DNA of 54,088 bases from Pseudomonadota bacterium. GTDB lineage: Bacteria; Pseudomonadota; Alphaproteobacteria; Acetobacterales; Acetobacteraceae. Positions 8,540-15,957 of the stretch are shown in pieces (the first letter of the stretch is position 1; each line of letters begins with the position of its first letter). A program made the translations under genes and the position numbers. Below the pieces are notes generated by a model. The model was not told the DNA's origin and made no database searches. It saw nothing but the letters and a program-made list of their open reading frames with translations. The stretch lies in contig JAJZBV010000022.1 in NCBI GenBank assembly GCA_021851785.1, positions 1 through 54,088 on the forward strand. The letters are read 5' to 3'.

Positions 8540-9133
8540 ATGCAGATCACGGTTTCGGGCAAGCAGGTCGAGTTGTCGGATGCGTTGCGTCTGCGGGTAT
8601 CGGAGCAGCTCGGCACCATCGCCGGGAAGTATTTCGACCGCGCGCTCGAGGCGCACGTGACCTTCGGGAGGGCGCGGAGTTTCTTCACCTGCGATATCAA
8701 TCTTCACGCTGGGCGCGGCTTGCTTTTGCGCGCCGAGGGCGAGGCGGCGGACGCGCACGCGGCGTTCGACGATGCCGCCGAGCATATCGCCAAGCGTCTG
8801 CGCCGCTATCGCCGGCGGGTCAACGAACACGCCCGCGATCTCGCCAACCGCGCCCGCCCGGAAGCGGCGCGGCGCTATGTGCTGCGCGAGGAGGAGGAGA
8901 CGGAGGGCAATGGCGTCGCCGGGGATGCCGCGATCGGCGCCTATGCGACGGTGATCGCCGAGACGCCGGCGGAAATCAATCTGCTGTCGGTCGGCGAGGC
9001 GGTGATGCGCATGGATCTCGAGGATCAGCCGGTCCTGATGTTCCGCAACAGCGCGAGCGGCGAACTCAATGTCGTCTACCGTCGCGAGGACGGGCATGTC
9101 GGCTGGATCGACCCGACCGCGGCGCCGCGGTAG
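8540..9133 (+). CDS. hpf: Ribosome hibernation-promoting factor, long form
   Basis: A 197-residue protein beginning MQITVSGKQVELSDALR. The N-terminal half (about 1-110) is the HPF/YfiA fold that occupies the mRNA channel of the 30S subunit, and the C-terminal domain (about 135-195, INLLSVGEAVMRMDLEDQPVLMFRN) is the dimerisation part that makes 100S ribosomes. The ATG at 8540 with GAGG just upstream is preferred; a GTG nine bases earlier is possible. Its place after rpoN is conserved. The ptsN gene often found next in alphaproteobacteria is missing; a convergent oxidoreductase ends 19 bases away. Confidence 0.92.
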   Translation: MQITVSGKQVELSDALRLRVSEQLGTIAGKYFDRALEAHVTFGRARSFFTCDINLHAGRGLLLRAEGEAADAHAAFDDAAEHIAKRLRRYRRRVNEHARDLANRARPEAARRYVLREEEETEGNGVAGDAAIGAYATVIAETPAEINLLSVGEAVMRMDLEDQPVLMFRNSASGELNVVYRREDGHVGWIDPTAAPR

Positions 9134-9152
9134 CCTGCTAGGGCGGTTGGTA

Positions 9153-11231
9153 TTACTCGGCGGCGAGCGGCAGGGCGGCGGCCTCGGCGCGGAGCCAGAT
9201 CGCGGTGTCGTGGAACGCGGCTCCGCCCTTGGGGGGGGCCGCGTCATCGCCGGTGAGCGCGTTGATACCCAATCCGTTCGGGAAATCGGCGCTCGGCCAG
9301 ATGCTCTCGACGACGACGACCCCTTGTTGCAGCCCGTCGAACAGGCGGGCATGGACGCGAATTTCGCCGCGCGAATTGCCGAGCCGCACCACGCTGCCGT
9401 CCGCGATGCCGAGCCGGGCCGCGTCCGCGGGATGGATCAGCGCCGCCGGGCGCGTCTCACGTTTGCGGGAAGTCGGCGTCTCGGTGAAGGTGGTGTTGAG
9501 GAATTGCCGCGCCGGGGCGGCGACCAGGCGGAAGGGCAGCGCCGCGGTCGCGTCCTCGGGCGAGGGCATGTGATCGGGGAGCGGCGGCATCGCCGCGTGG
9601 TTCGGCCCGATCGCCGCCCAGTCCGGGGCGAAGTGGAACTTGCCGTCGGCATGGCCGAAACCGTTGAGAAAATGGCTGGTCGCGAAATCGGGCTGGGCGT
9701 CGATCCAGCGCGAAGCCAGCACGGTTTTGGCGTCCGGCCAGCCCGAGGCTTGTAGCGTCGCGTCGATCATCTCCATGGCACTCATCGCAAACCCTGGGTG
9801 GCGCGCGCCGAGCCGCGCGGCGAGCGCCGAGATCACCTCATGGTTGGCGCGGCATTCCCCCGGCGGGTCGATCAGCTTCGGGCCGATCTGGATATGGCTG
9901 TGCCCGCCGGCCTGGTAGAGGTCGTCATGCTCCATGAACATCGTCGCCGGCAGCACGATATCGGCGAATTTCGCGGTCTCGGTGAGGAATTGCTCATGGA
10001 CGCAGACGAACAGATCGTCGCGCGAGAATCCGCGGCGGACGCGGTTGGAATTGGGTGCCACGGTCACCGGATTGGTGTTCTGGATCAGGAGGGCATGCAC
10101 CTCCGGCCCCTCGCCAAGCTCGCTCCGGTCGCCGGTGAGGACGGCGCCGATCCGGCTCATATCCATCTCGCGGACGCCGACGTCGCGCGCATCGAGCCCC
10201 TCGATCAGGGTCTTGTTCCAGTGGTAGATGTGACGGTTGTTCCAGAACGCGCCGCCGCCCTCGTGCCGCCATTTGCCGGTGACGGTCGGGAGGCAGGTGA
10301 CGGCGAAGAGATTGGCGGCGCCGTTCCGAAGGCGCGAAAACCCGTAACCGACGCGGAGATAGGCGCGCGCGGTCTCGCCGTAGAGCTTGGCGAAATGTTC
10401 GATTGCCTCGACCGAAAGCCCGGTGATCGGCGCCGCCCATGCCGGCCCGCGGCTGGCGAGATGGGCCTCCAGCCGCTCCGGGCAATCGCTGTAGCGGGCC
10501 ATGTAGGCGCGGTCGGCATAGCCATCGCGAAAGGCGACATGCATGACCGCGCAGGCGAGCGCCGCGTCCGAGCCGGGGCGGAGCGCGAGGTGGAGATCGG
10601 CGACCTCGGCGGTGCCGGTGCGGTAGGGGTCGATCACCACGAGCTTGGCGCCGCGCTCCTTTCGCGCGCGCGCGATATGGGTCATGACGTTGACCTGGGT
10701 CGCGACCGGGTTGGTGCCCCAGACGATGATCAGGTCCGAGCGCGCCATTTCGCGCGGATCCGGCCCCCAGATTTTGCCCGCCCCGGCCTCCCAGCCGGAT
10801 TCGGCGAGATAGGTGCAGATGGTGGTGCGCTGGCGCGAATAGCGCATGACGTGGCGCAGGCGGTTGATGCCGTCACGCTGCACGAGGCCCATGGTGCCGG
10901 CATAGTAATAGGGCCAGACCGCTTCCGCCCCATGGCGGGCGGCGGTTTCGCTGAACGCGCCGGCGACGCGATCGAGCGCCTCGTCCCAGGCAATCGGGGT
11001 GAACTGGCCCGATCCCTTGGGGCCGGTGCGCAAGAGCGGCACGGTCAGCCGGTCGGGGTGGTGGATGCGCTCGGCATAACGCGCGACCTTGGCGCAGACG
11101 ATTCCGGCGGTGTAGGAATTGGCCGCCGCGCCGCGCACCGCGCCGATGCGCGCCCCGTCATGCACCTCGACATCGAGCGCGCAGGTGGAGGGGCAATCAT
11201 GCGGGCAGACGGAGGAGCGAATTTCGCGCAT
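9153..11231 (-). CDS. Molybdopterin oxidoreductase with N-terminal 4Fe-4S site
   Basis: A 692-residue member of the DMSO reductase/formate dehydrogenase superfamily. The N-terminus holds Cys at 9, 13, 17 and 46 (CPHDCPSTC and IVCAK), the ligand set of the [4Fe-4S] domain. Molybdopterin-guanine-dinucleotide binding segments follow (WDEALDRVAGAF, IIVWGTNPVATQ, VVIDPYRTGTAEVAD, LIQNTNPVTVAPNS), and the C-terminal dinucleotide-binding domain contains HPADAARLGIADGS and LGNSRGEI. There is no twin-arginine signal, so it is probably cytoplasmic. Substrate and electron partner cannot be told; no small subunit gene is adjacent. It faces hpf and is divergent from the copper chaperone gene. The start at 11231 fits the cysteine motif; the ribosome-binding site is weak. 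Confidence 0.85.
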   Translation of the reverse strand: MREIRSSVCPHDCPSTCALDVEVHDGARIGAVRGAAANSYTAGIVCAKVARYAERIHHPDRLTVPLLRTGPKGSGQFTPIAWDEALDRVAGAFSETAARHGAEAVWPYYYAGTMGLVQRDGINRLRHVMRYSRQRTTICTYLAESGWEAGAGKIWGPDPREMARSDLIIVWGTNPVATQVNVMTHIARARKERGAKLVVIDPYRTGTAEVADLHLALRPGSDAALACAVMHVAFRDGYADRAYMARYSDCPERLEAHLASRGPAWAAPITGLSVEAIEHFAKLYGETARAYLRVGYGFSRLRNGAANLFAVTCLPTVTGKWRHEGGGAFWNNRHIYHWNKTLIEGLDARDVGVREMDMSRIGAVLTGDRSELGEGPEVHALLIQNTNPVTVAPNSNRVRRGFSRDDLFVCVHEQFLTETAKFADIVLPATMFMEHDDLYQAGGHSHIQIGPKLIDPPGECRANHEVISALAARLGARHPGFAMSAMEMIDATLQASGWPDAKTVLASRWIDAQPDFATSHFLNGFGHADGKFHFAPDWAAIGPNHAAMPPLPDHMPSPEDATAALPFRLVAAPARQFLNTTFTETPTSRKRETRPAALIHPADAARLGIADGSVVRLGNSRGEIRVHARLFDGLQQGVVVVESIWPSADFPNGLGINALTGDDAAPPKGGAAFHDTAIWLRAEAAALPLAAE

Positions 11232-11348
11232 CTGGCACTCTTTCGCGATCGCAAAGCGCCAGTCTAGTTTTCGCGCCGAGCCTTGGCAATGCGCCACGCC
11301 TCCGCTACGGACCAACCCATCCATCCACACCCTCTCGGGAGGTTCGCC

Positions 11349-11870
11349 ATGCGCCGCCGTCTCGCGCTTATCGCCCCGTTCCTGGCTGCGTTTTCGTCGG
11401 CCACCTTGGCGCAATCCGTCGCCCATGGCGGCATCGTCGTCCAGCGTGCCTGGGCGCGCGCGGCGGCGGAGGAAGGGATGTCGAGCGTCGTCTATCTCAC
11501 CATCGTCAATCGCGGCGGCGATGACACCCTGATCCACGCCCGCAGCCCGGTCGCGACCGCCGCGGTCCTGCACCAGACGCGCAACGATGGCGGGGTGATG
11601 CGCATGCTCGACGTCGCCGGCATCCCGGTCCCCTCCGGCCAGCGCGTGGCGCTCAAGCCCGGCGGCTATCACATCATGCTGGTCGGGCTGCAAAAACCGC
11701 TCAAGCCCGGCGACACGTTTCCGGTCTCGCTGAGCTTCGCCCATGCCGGGACGCTCATCGTCCAGGCGCATGTCCTCAAGGCCGGCGCCAGCGGCCCAGG
11801 GGACGATAGCAACGACGGCCATGACGGCATGGGGGAGATGAAGGATATGGGCGGGATGGATATGAAATAG
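11349..11870 (+). CDS. Periplasmic copper chaperone PCu(A)C
   Basis: A 173-residue exported protein. The ATG at 11349 has GGGAGG upstream and opens a signal peptide ending near LAQS. The copper site follows the H-X10-M-X21-H-X-M pattern exactly: H75, M86, H108 and M110. M44 and M84 lie nearby, and the C-terminus adds a Met/His/Asp-rich tail (GMGEMKDMGGMDMK) seen in copper proteins. The family delivers Cu(I) to the CuA centre of cytochrome oxidase. No oxidase or SCO gene is nearby. It is divergent from the molybdopterin oxidoreductase. Confidence 0.92.
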   Translation: MRRRLALIAPFLAAFSSATLAQSVAHGGIVVQRAWARAAAEEGMSSVVYLTIVNRGGDDTLIHARSPVATAAVLHQTRNDGGVMRMLDVAGIPVPSGQRVALKPGGYHIMLVGLQKPLKPGDTFPVSLSFAHAGTLIVQAHVLKAGASGPGDDSNDGHDGMGEMKDMGGMDMK

Positions 11871-11891
11871 CCGTCCCCCCCCCAGAAAGAA

Positions 11892-11919
11892 GCCCCGCCG
11901 GAATCTCTCCCGGCGGGGC
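11892..11919 (-). terminator. Rho-independent terminator on the reverse strand
   Basis: A perfect 10-bp stem GCCCCGCCGG/CCGGCGGGGC with an eight-base loop. On the reverse strand it is followed by TTCTTTCT, on the forward strand by no T run, so it should stop leftward transcription, of lysR or of an RNA made in the gap 11920-12140. As a stem it can also protect the 3' end of the rightward PCu(A)C transcript. Confidence 0.7.
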
Positions 11920-12140
11920 AGTCAACAGGGAGGCTTCACACCCGGACGACGAAGGGGGATGTCTGCCCGGGCAACCCGGCGGGACGGCCGGGCTGGCGCG
12001 GCCGCGCGGCCCTGGCGGGCACTCGTCAGCCCATAACCAGGGGTTGCGGCGGCGCGTTCCGAACTATGCCGGTTTCGTTTCCCGAGGCCAGGGACAAATC
12101 AGGGCAGCATCCATGCCCAAAGCGCATACCCCGGCCGCGC
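11920..12140 (-). other. Structured gap between convergent genes; possible RNA
   Basis: No convincing protein gene is seen. Several stems can be drawn: CCCTGG (12010-12015) with CCAGGG enclosing GGGC/GCCC; GCCCGG with CCGGGC around 11964-11992; and the palindrome CGCGGCCGCG. With the terminator at 11892-11919 this could be the 3' untranslated part of the trxB-lysR transcript or a separate small RNA. I could not match it to 6S, SRP, RNase P or tmRNA by eye. A 24-codon frame starting at 11959 exists but has little support. Confidence 0.35.
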
Positions 12141-13025
12141 TCACGCCATCTCGGCCAGGCGGGCGAGCAGGAAATCGCGAAACACCGCGACCCGCTTGGA
12201 ATTGCGCAGCTCCTCGGGATAGACGAAGAACACGTCGACGGTCGGGGATTTCACCTCCGGCAGGATGCGGACCACGTCCTCGGTCTCGGTCGCGAGGTAA
12301 TCGGGCATGGCGCCGATTCCGAGCCCGGAGCGGATGGCGAGCAGCATGGCGTGCAGGCTGTTGACCTCGAGCAGCGGTTTCCGCCGGCTGCCGTCGCGCC
12401 GCCCGGCCTGCGCCAGCCAGTTCATGTCGGCCACCGGCGGATGATAATCGCCGAACAGGATCAGCCGGTGCTGATCGAGATCGTCGACGCTCTGCGGCGT
12501 CCCGAATTTCTGGAGATAGGCCGGCGAGGCGCAGACATGCCAGTGCATCGACATCAGATGACGCTGCACCAGATCGGGCTGCTTCGGCGGGTGCATGCGG
12601 ATCGCGACATCGGCCTCGCGCATCGCGAGATCGAGGTCGGTATCGTCGAGCAGGAGGCTCACCGTGACATCCGGATAGGCTTCGAGAAAACTCTGTAGCC
12701 GGGGCGCGAGCCAGGAGGAACCGAAGCTCACGGTGGTGGTGATTTTGAGCCGCCCGGCCGGTTTTTCCTTGCTCTCGGTGAGCAGGGCCTCGGTCATCGC
12801 GAGCTTGGCGAACACCTCGCGCACGGTGCGGTTGAGGCTTTCCCCCTGCTCGGTGAGGATCAGGCCGCGGGCATGGCGGTGGAACAGCGGCACTTGCAGC
12901 GCTTCCTCCAGCGCCGAGATCTGCCGTGAAACCGCCGATTGGCTGAGATTGAGCGTGTCCCCCGCATGGGTGAAACTGCCGGCCTCCGCGACGGCGTGAA
13001 ACACCCGCAATTTATCCCAATCCAT
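12141..13025 (-). CDS. LysR family transcriptional regulator
   Basis: A 294-residue LysR regulator beginning MDWDKLRVFHAVAEAGSFTHAG with the winged HTH (about residues 1-62, NLSQSAVSRQISALEEAL) and a type-2 periplasmic-binding-like effector domain (about 90-290, GRLKITTTVSFGSSWLAPRL, LAIRSGLGIGAMPDYL). The ATG at 13025 has GGAGGG nine bases upstream. It lies downstream of trxB on the same strand with a 134-base gap, so it may be cotranscribed with trxB; the usual divergent LysR target arrangement is absent. Its effector is unknown. Confidence 0.9.
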   Translation of the reverse strand: MDWDKLRVFHAVAEAGSFTHAGDTLNLSQSAVSRQISALEEALQVPLFHRHARGLILTEQGESLNRTVREVFAKLAMTEALLTESKEKPAGRLKITTTVSFGSSWLAPRLQSFLEAYPDVTVSLLLDDTDLDLAMREADVAIRMHPPKQPDLVQRHLMSMHWHVCASPAYLQKFGTPQSVDDLDQHRLILFGDYHPPVADMNWLAQAGRRDGSRRKPLLEVNSLHAMLLAIRSGLGIGAMPDYLATETEDVVRILPEVKSPTVDVFFVYPEELRNSKRVAVFRDFLLARLAEMA

Positions 13026-13159
13026 GGTCAAAATCCCTCCGCCGCCGGGGCCGTGCCGGAGGCTTTGCAAAATGCCGCCGCCGCCCTCGCCGCCGATCCC
13101 GCGCCGGCTCGCGCGGTCGGGTATTCCTTCTCGCATGCCGTCTCGCGTGCGTTCCATCG

Positions 13160-14140
13160 TCAGGCGGCGGCCTGGCTGTGAGCGCCAAGACGCGCGGCGA
13201 GGAATTTTTCCACCTCCAGCGCCGCCATGCAGCCTGTCCCGGCGGCGGTGACGGCCTGGCGGAACACCTTGTCCTGCACGTCGCCGGCGGCGAACACGCC
13301 GGCGCGCGAGGTGCGGGTGCTGCCGGGCGTGGTGGTGATATACCCCTCCGCGTCCATCGCGATCTGGCCCTTGAAGAGCGCGGTGTTCGGCGTGTGACCG
13401 ATGGCGACGAAGACCCCGTCGGTCGCAAGCTCCGAGACCGCCCCGGTCACGGTATCGCGGAGCCGCACACCCGCGACCGTCGCTGGCTGGCCGGCGCCGA
13501 GAATCTCCTCGACGACGCTGTTCCACACCAGCCGCACCCTGGGGTGGGCGAAAAGCCGCTCCTGGAGGATGCGCTCGGCGCGGAGCTGGTCGCGGCGATG
13601 GATCAGGGTGACGCTGTGCGCGTGATGGGTCAGGTACAGCGCCTCCTCGACGGCGGTATTGCCGCCGCCGACGACGACCACGCTTTTGCCGCGAAAAAAG
13701 AACCCGTCACAGGTCGCGCAGGCCGAAACCCCGGCGCCGGCGAGTTTTTTCTCGGACGCGAGACCGAGCCAGCGCGCCTCGGCCCCGGTCGCGATGATCA
13801 CCGCTTCGGCGCGATACTGCGCCCCGCCATCGCCGCGGGCCGAAAACGGGAAGACGGCGAAATCGACCGCGGTGACGATGTCGTCGACCAGCCGGGCGCC
13901 CATTTTTTCCGCCTGCGCCGCCATCTGTTCCATCAGCCACGGCCCCTGGATGGTTTCGGCGAAGCCGGGATAATTCTCGACATCGGTGGTGATGGTGAGC
14001 TGCCCGCCGGGTTGCAGGCCGCGCACCAGAACCGGGGCGAGCCCGGCGCGGGCGGCATAGATCGCCGCGGTATAGCCGGCCGGCCCGGCGCCGATGATCA
14101 ACACCGAGCTGGCGATGGGGGCGGAAACGGGGTCGTTCAT
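13160..14140 (-). CDS. trxB: Thioredoxin-disulfide reductase
   Basis: A 326-residue flavoprotein that passes electrons from NADPH to thioredoxin. The FAD motif [19 protein letters not shown] is at about 14-33, the redox-active pair CATC at C141 and C144, the NADPH motif [16 protein letters not shown] follows, and the second FAD motif [16 protein letters not shown] is near the C-terminus. Length is normal for the low-molecular-weight type. It is divergent from an Lrp-type regulator, with an inverted repeat 18 bases upstream of its start, and a LysR gene follows it. Confidence 0.96.
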   Translation of the reverse strand: MNDPVSAPIASSVLIIGAGPAGYTAAIYAARAGLAPVLVRGLQPGGQLTITTDVENYPGFAETIQGPWLMEQMAAQAEKMGARLVDDIVTAVDFAVFPFSARGDGGAQYRAEAVIIATGAEARWLGLASEKKLAGAGVSACATCDGFFFRGKSVVVVGGGNTAVEEALYLTHHAHSVTLIHRRDQLRAERILQERLFAHPRVRLVWNSVVEEILGAGQPATVAGVRLRDTVTGAVSELATDGVFVAIGHTPNTALFKGQIAMDAEGYITTTPGSTRTSRAGVFAAGDVQDKVFRQAVTAAGTGCMAALEVEKFLAARLGAHSQAAA

Positions 14141-14158
14141 CCGGTCATGTGCCTATTT

Positions 14159-14175
14159 TTGTCGCGTGTCGACAA
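14159..14175 (-). promoter_or_regulatory. Inverted repeat upstream of trxB, possible operator
   Basis: TTGTCG and CGACAA form 6-bp inverted arms around a five-base spacer, ending 18 bases before the trxB start. The position would suit a repressor or activator acting on trxB. Which protein binds, if any, is unknown. Confidence 0.35.
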
Positions 14176-14282
14176 TATCGAGCCGCATGGGTCGGAAGCA
14201 AGCGGTCATACGCCCTTCGGTTGATGTTTCCCCTTGCCCTTCGCCGCCAACGTAATATTCTTTCGCCACTCCCGAGAACCAG

Positions 14283-14300
14283 GAACGCCCGCGGGCGTTC
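14283..14300. promoter_or_regulatory. Perfect 18-bp palindrome upstream of the Lrp gene
   Basis: GAACGCCCGCGGGCGTTC is its own reverse complement. It stands 38 bases upstream of the probable Lrp-gene start and directly before three 11-bp direct repeats. It could be a protein-binding site or an RNA hairpin in the leader. No T run follows. Confidence 0.5.
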
Positions 14301-14315
14301 GGATGGAAGCCGCCC

Positions 14316-14348
14316 CATGGAAACGTCATGAAAACATCATGAAAACGC
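14316..14348 (+). repeat. Three 11-bp direct repeats over the Lrp gene start
   Basis: The units CATGGAAACGT, CATGAAAACAT and CATGAAAACGC are contiguous, one per DNA helical turn, each with an ATG. Only the third ATG (14339) is in frame with the regulator. Confidence 0.75.
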
Positions 14349-14833
14349 CGCCCTTTGACGCGACACATCCCGAACCGCCGGGGATCGATGCCATCGACCG
14401 CCGCATTCTGGCCGAATTGCAGGCCGACGGGCGGATCACCAATGTCGATCTGGCGAGCCGGACCGGGCTTTCGCCGCCGCCCTGTCTCCGCCGCGTGCGC
14501 CGGCTGGAGGAGGCCGGGTTCATCCGCGGCTATCACGCCGATATCGATCCCGAGCGGCTCGGCTGGCAGATCATGTTTTTCGCGATCGTCGGCCTCGACA
14601 GCCAGAAAGAAGCGGTGCTGACCGAGTTCGAGGCGATCGTCGGGGCCTGGCCGGAGGTGCGCGAATGCCACATGATCCGGGGCGGCGTGGATTTCCTGCT
14701 GCGACTCGTGGCGCGCGATGCGGCGCATGAGAATCAACTGACCGAGCGTCTCACCGGCCTCGAACGCGTGAGCCGCGTCCAAACCCTGCAAACCATCCGC
14801 ACCAGCCGCGCCCTGACCGGCGTTCCCCTCTGA
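14339..14833 (+). CDS. Lrp/AsnC family transcriptional regulator
   Basis: A 164-residue protein with the N-terminal AsnC HTH (IDAIDRRILAELQADGRITNVDLASRTGLSPPPCLRRVRRLEEAGFI, about 17-62) and the C-terminal RAM ligand-binding domain (GWQIMFFAIVGLDSQ, ECHMIRGGVDFLLRLVARD). The third of three repeat-embedded ATGs is chosen as the start; an in-frame ATG at 14303 would add 12 residues and cannot be excluded since no strong ribosome-binding site marks either. It is divergent from trxB. A perfect palindrome and 11-bp repeats upstream are candidate autoregulatory sites. The amino-acid effector is unknown. Confidence 0.88.
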   Translation: MKTPPFDATHPEPPGIDAIDRRILAELQADGRITNVDLASRTGLSPPPCLRRVRRLEEAGFIRGYHADIDPERLGWQIMFFAIVGLDSQKEAVLTEFEAIVGAWPEVRECHMIRGGVDFLLRLVARDAAHENQLTERLTGLERVSRVQTLQTIRTSRALTGVPL

Positions 14834-14850
14834 CCCCGGCTGTTTCCGGC

Positions 14851-15957
14851 ATGTCCTCGCCCGCCTCGACCCTGCCCGCGCGGCTCAGCGTCGTCATCCC
14901 GTGCTATAACGAGCGCGCCAATGTCGCCCCGTTGGTCGCGCGGCTGGAGGCGGCGCTGAGGGGGGTGGCCTGGGAGGCGGTGTTCGTCGATGACAACAGC
15001 CCGGACGGCACCGCCGCCATGGCGCGGGAGATCGCGGCGCATGACCCGCGCATCCGCTGTCTCCGCCGCGTCGGCCGGCGGGGCCTGTCATCCGCGGTGA
15101 TCGAGGGGGCGCTGTCCTCCTCGGCCGAGTTCGTCGCGGTGATCGACGGCGACATGCAGCACGACGAAACCCGCCTCAAGCCGATGCTCGCGCGCCTTGC
15201 CGCCGGCGAGGGCGATATCGCGATCGGCAGCCGCTATATCGCCGGCGGCGGCGCCGAGGGCCTCGCCGGCGGTTTCCGCCAGCGTCTTTCGCGGCTCGGC
15301 ATCCGCTTTGCCCAGGCCTTTCTCCCCGTTCCGACCAGCGATCCGATGAGCGGATTTTTCATGATGCGGCGCCAGCGTTTCGAGGAGATCGCGCCACGTC
15401 TGGCCGGGAGCGGCTTCAAGATCCTCCTCGATCTTTTGTTCAATGCCCGTCCGCCGCTCAAGGTCGTCGAGATTCCGTTCGAATTCCGCGCCCGCGCCTT
15501 CGGCGAGAGCAAGCTCGATGCGCTGGTGCTCACCCAGTTCGCCGGGCTGCTGATCGATCGCGTGCTGCGTGGTGCGGTGCCGCTGCGCTTCATCGCCTTT
15601 GCCGCGGTCGGCCTCGTCGGGGTCGGCGCGAATCTCGCGTCGCTGGCCGCCGGGCGGGCGATGGGGCTTGGCTTCTCGCTCGCCCAGGCGATCGCGACGG
15701 TGATCGCCATGGGGGTCAATTTTCAGCTCAACAACACCCTCACCTATCGCGACCAGCGTTTGCGCGGGACGCGGCTGTGGCGTGGCCTGGTGCTGTTCAT
15801 GCTGTTTTGCGGGATCGGCGCGGTGGCCGATCTCGGCATCGCCCGCACCCTCTATGAAGACCACAATTCCCTCACCGTCGCCGGCGCCGCCGGGGCGATC
15901 GTCGCGGTGGTGTGGAATTACGCCATTTCCGCGACCCTGGTCTGGCGCGCGCGATGA
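14851..15957 (+). CDS. Polyprenol-phosphate glycosyltransferase (GT2) fused to GtrA domain
   Basis: A 368-residue protein. The N-terminal part (about 10-235) is a dolichol-phosphate mannosyltransferase-like GT2 with LSVVIPCYNERANV, VDDNSPDGTA, AVIDGDMQHD (the DxD metal motif) and SDPMSGFFMMRR. The C-terminal part (about 245-365) has four hydrophobic helices of the GtrA type (LRFIAFAAVGLVGVGAN, ATVIAMGVNFQLNNTLTY). Such enzymes load a sugar on undecaprenyl phosphate and help flip it. It is coupled by an ATGA overlap to a PMT/ArnT-like transferase, which would use the lipid-linked sugar (inference). Confidence 0.9.
   Translation: MSSPASTLPARLSVVIPCYNERANVAPLVARLEAALRGVAWEAVFVDDNSPDGTAAMAREIAAHDPRIRCLRRVGRRGLSSAVIEGALSSSAEFVAVIDGDMQHDETRLKPMLARLAAGEGDIAIGSRYIAGGGAEGLAGGFRQRLSRLGIRFAQAFLPVPTSDPMSGFFMMRRQRFEEIAPRLAGSGFKILLDLLFNARPPLKVVEIPFEFRARAFGESKLDALVLTQFAGLLIDRVLRGAVPLRFIAFAAVGLVGVGANLASLAAGRAMGLGFSLAQAIATVIAMGVNFQLNNTLTYRDQRLRGTRLWRGLVLFMLFCGIGAVADLGIARTLYEDHNSLTVAGAAGAIVAVVWNYAISATLVWRAR

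Noticed and set aside
11959-12033. A 24-codon frame in the PCu(A)C/lysR gap
   Set aside because: Very short, Arg/Ala-rich as expected by chance in GC-rich DNA, and inside a region better explained by RNA structure.
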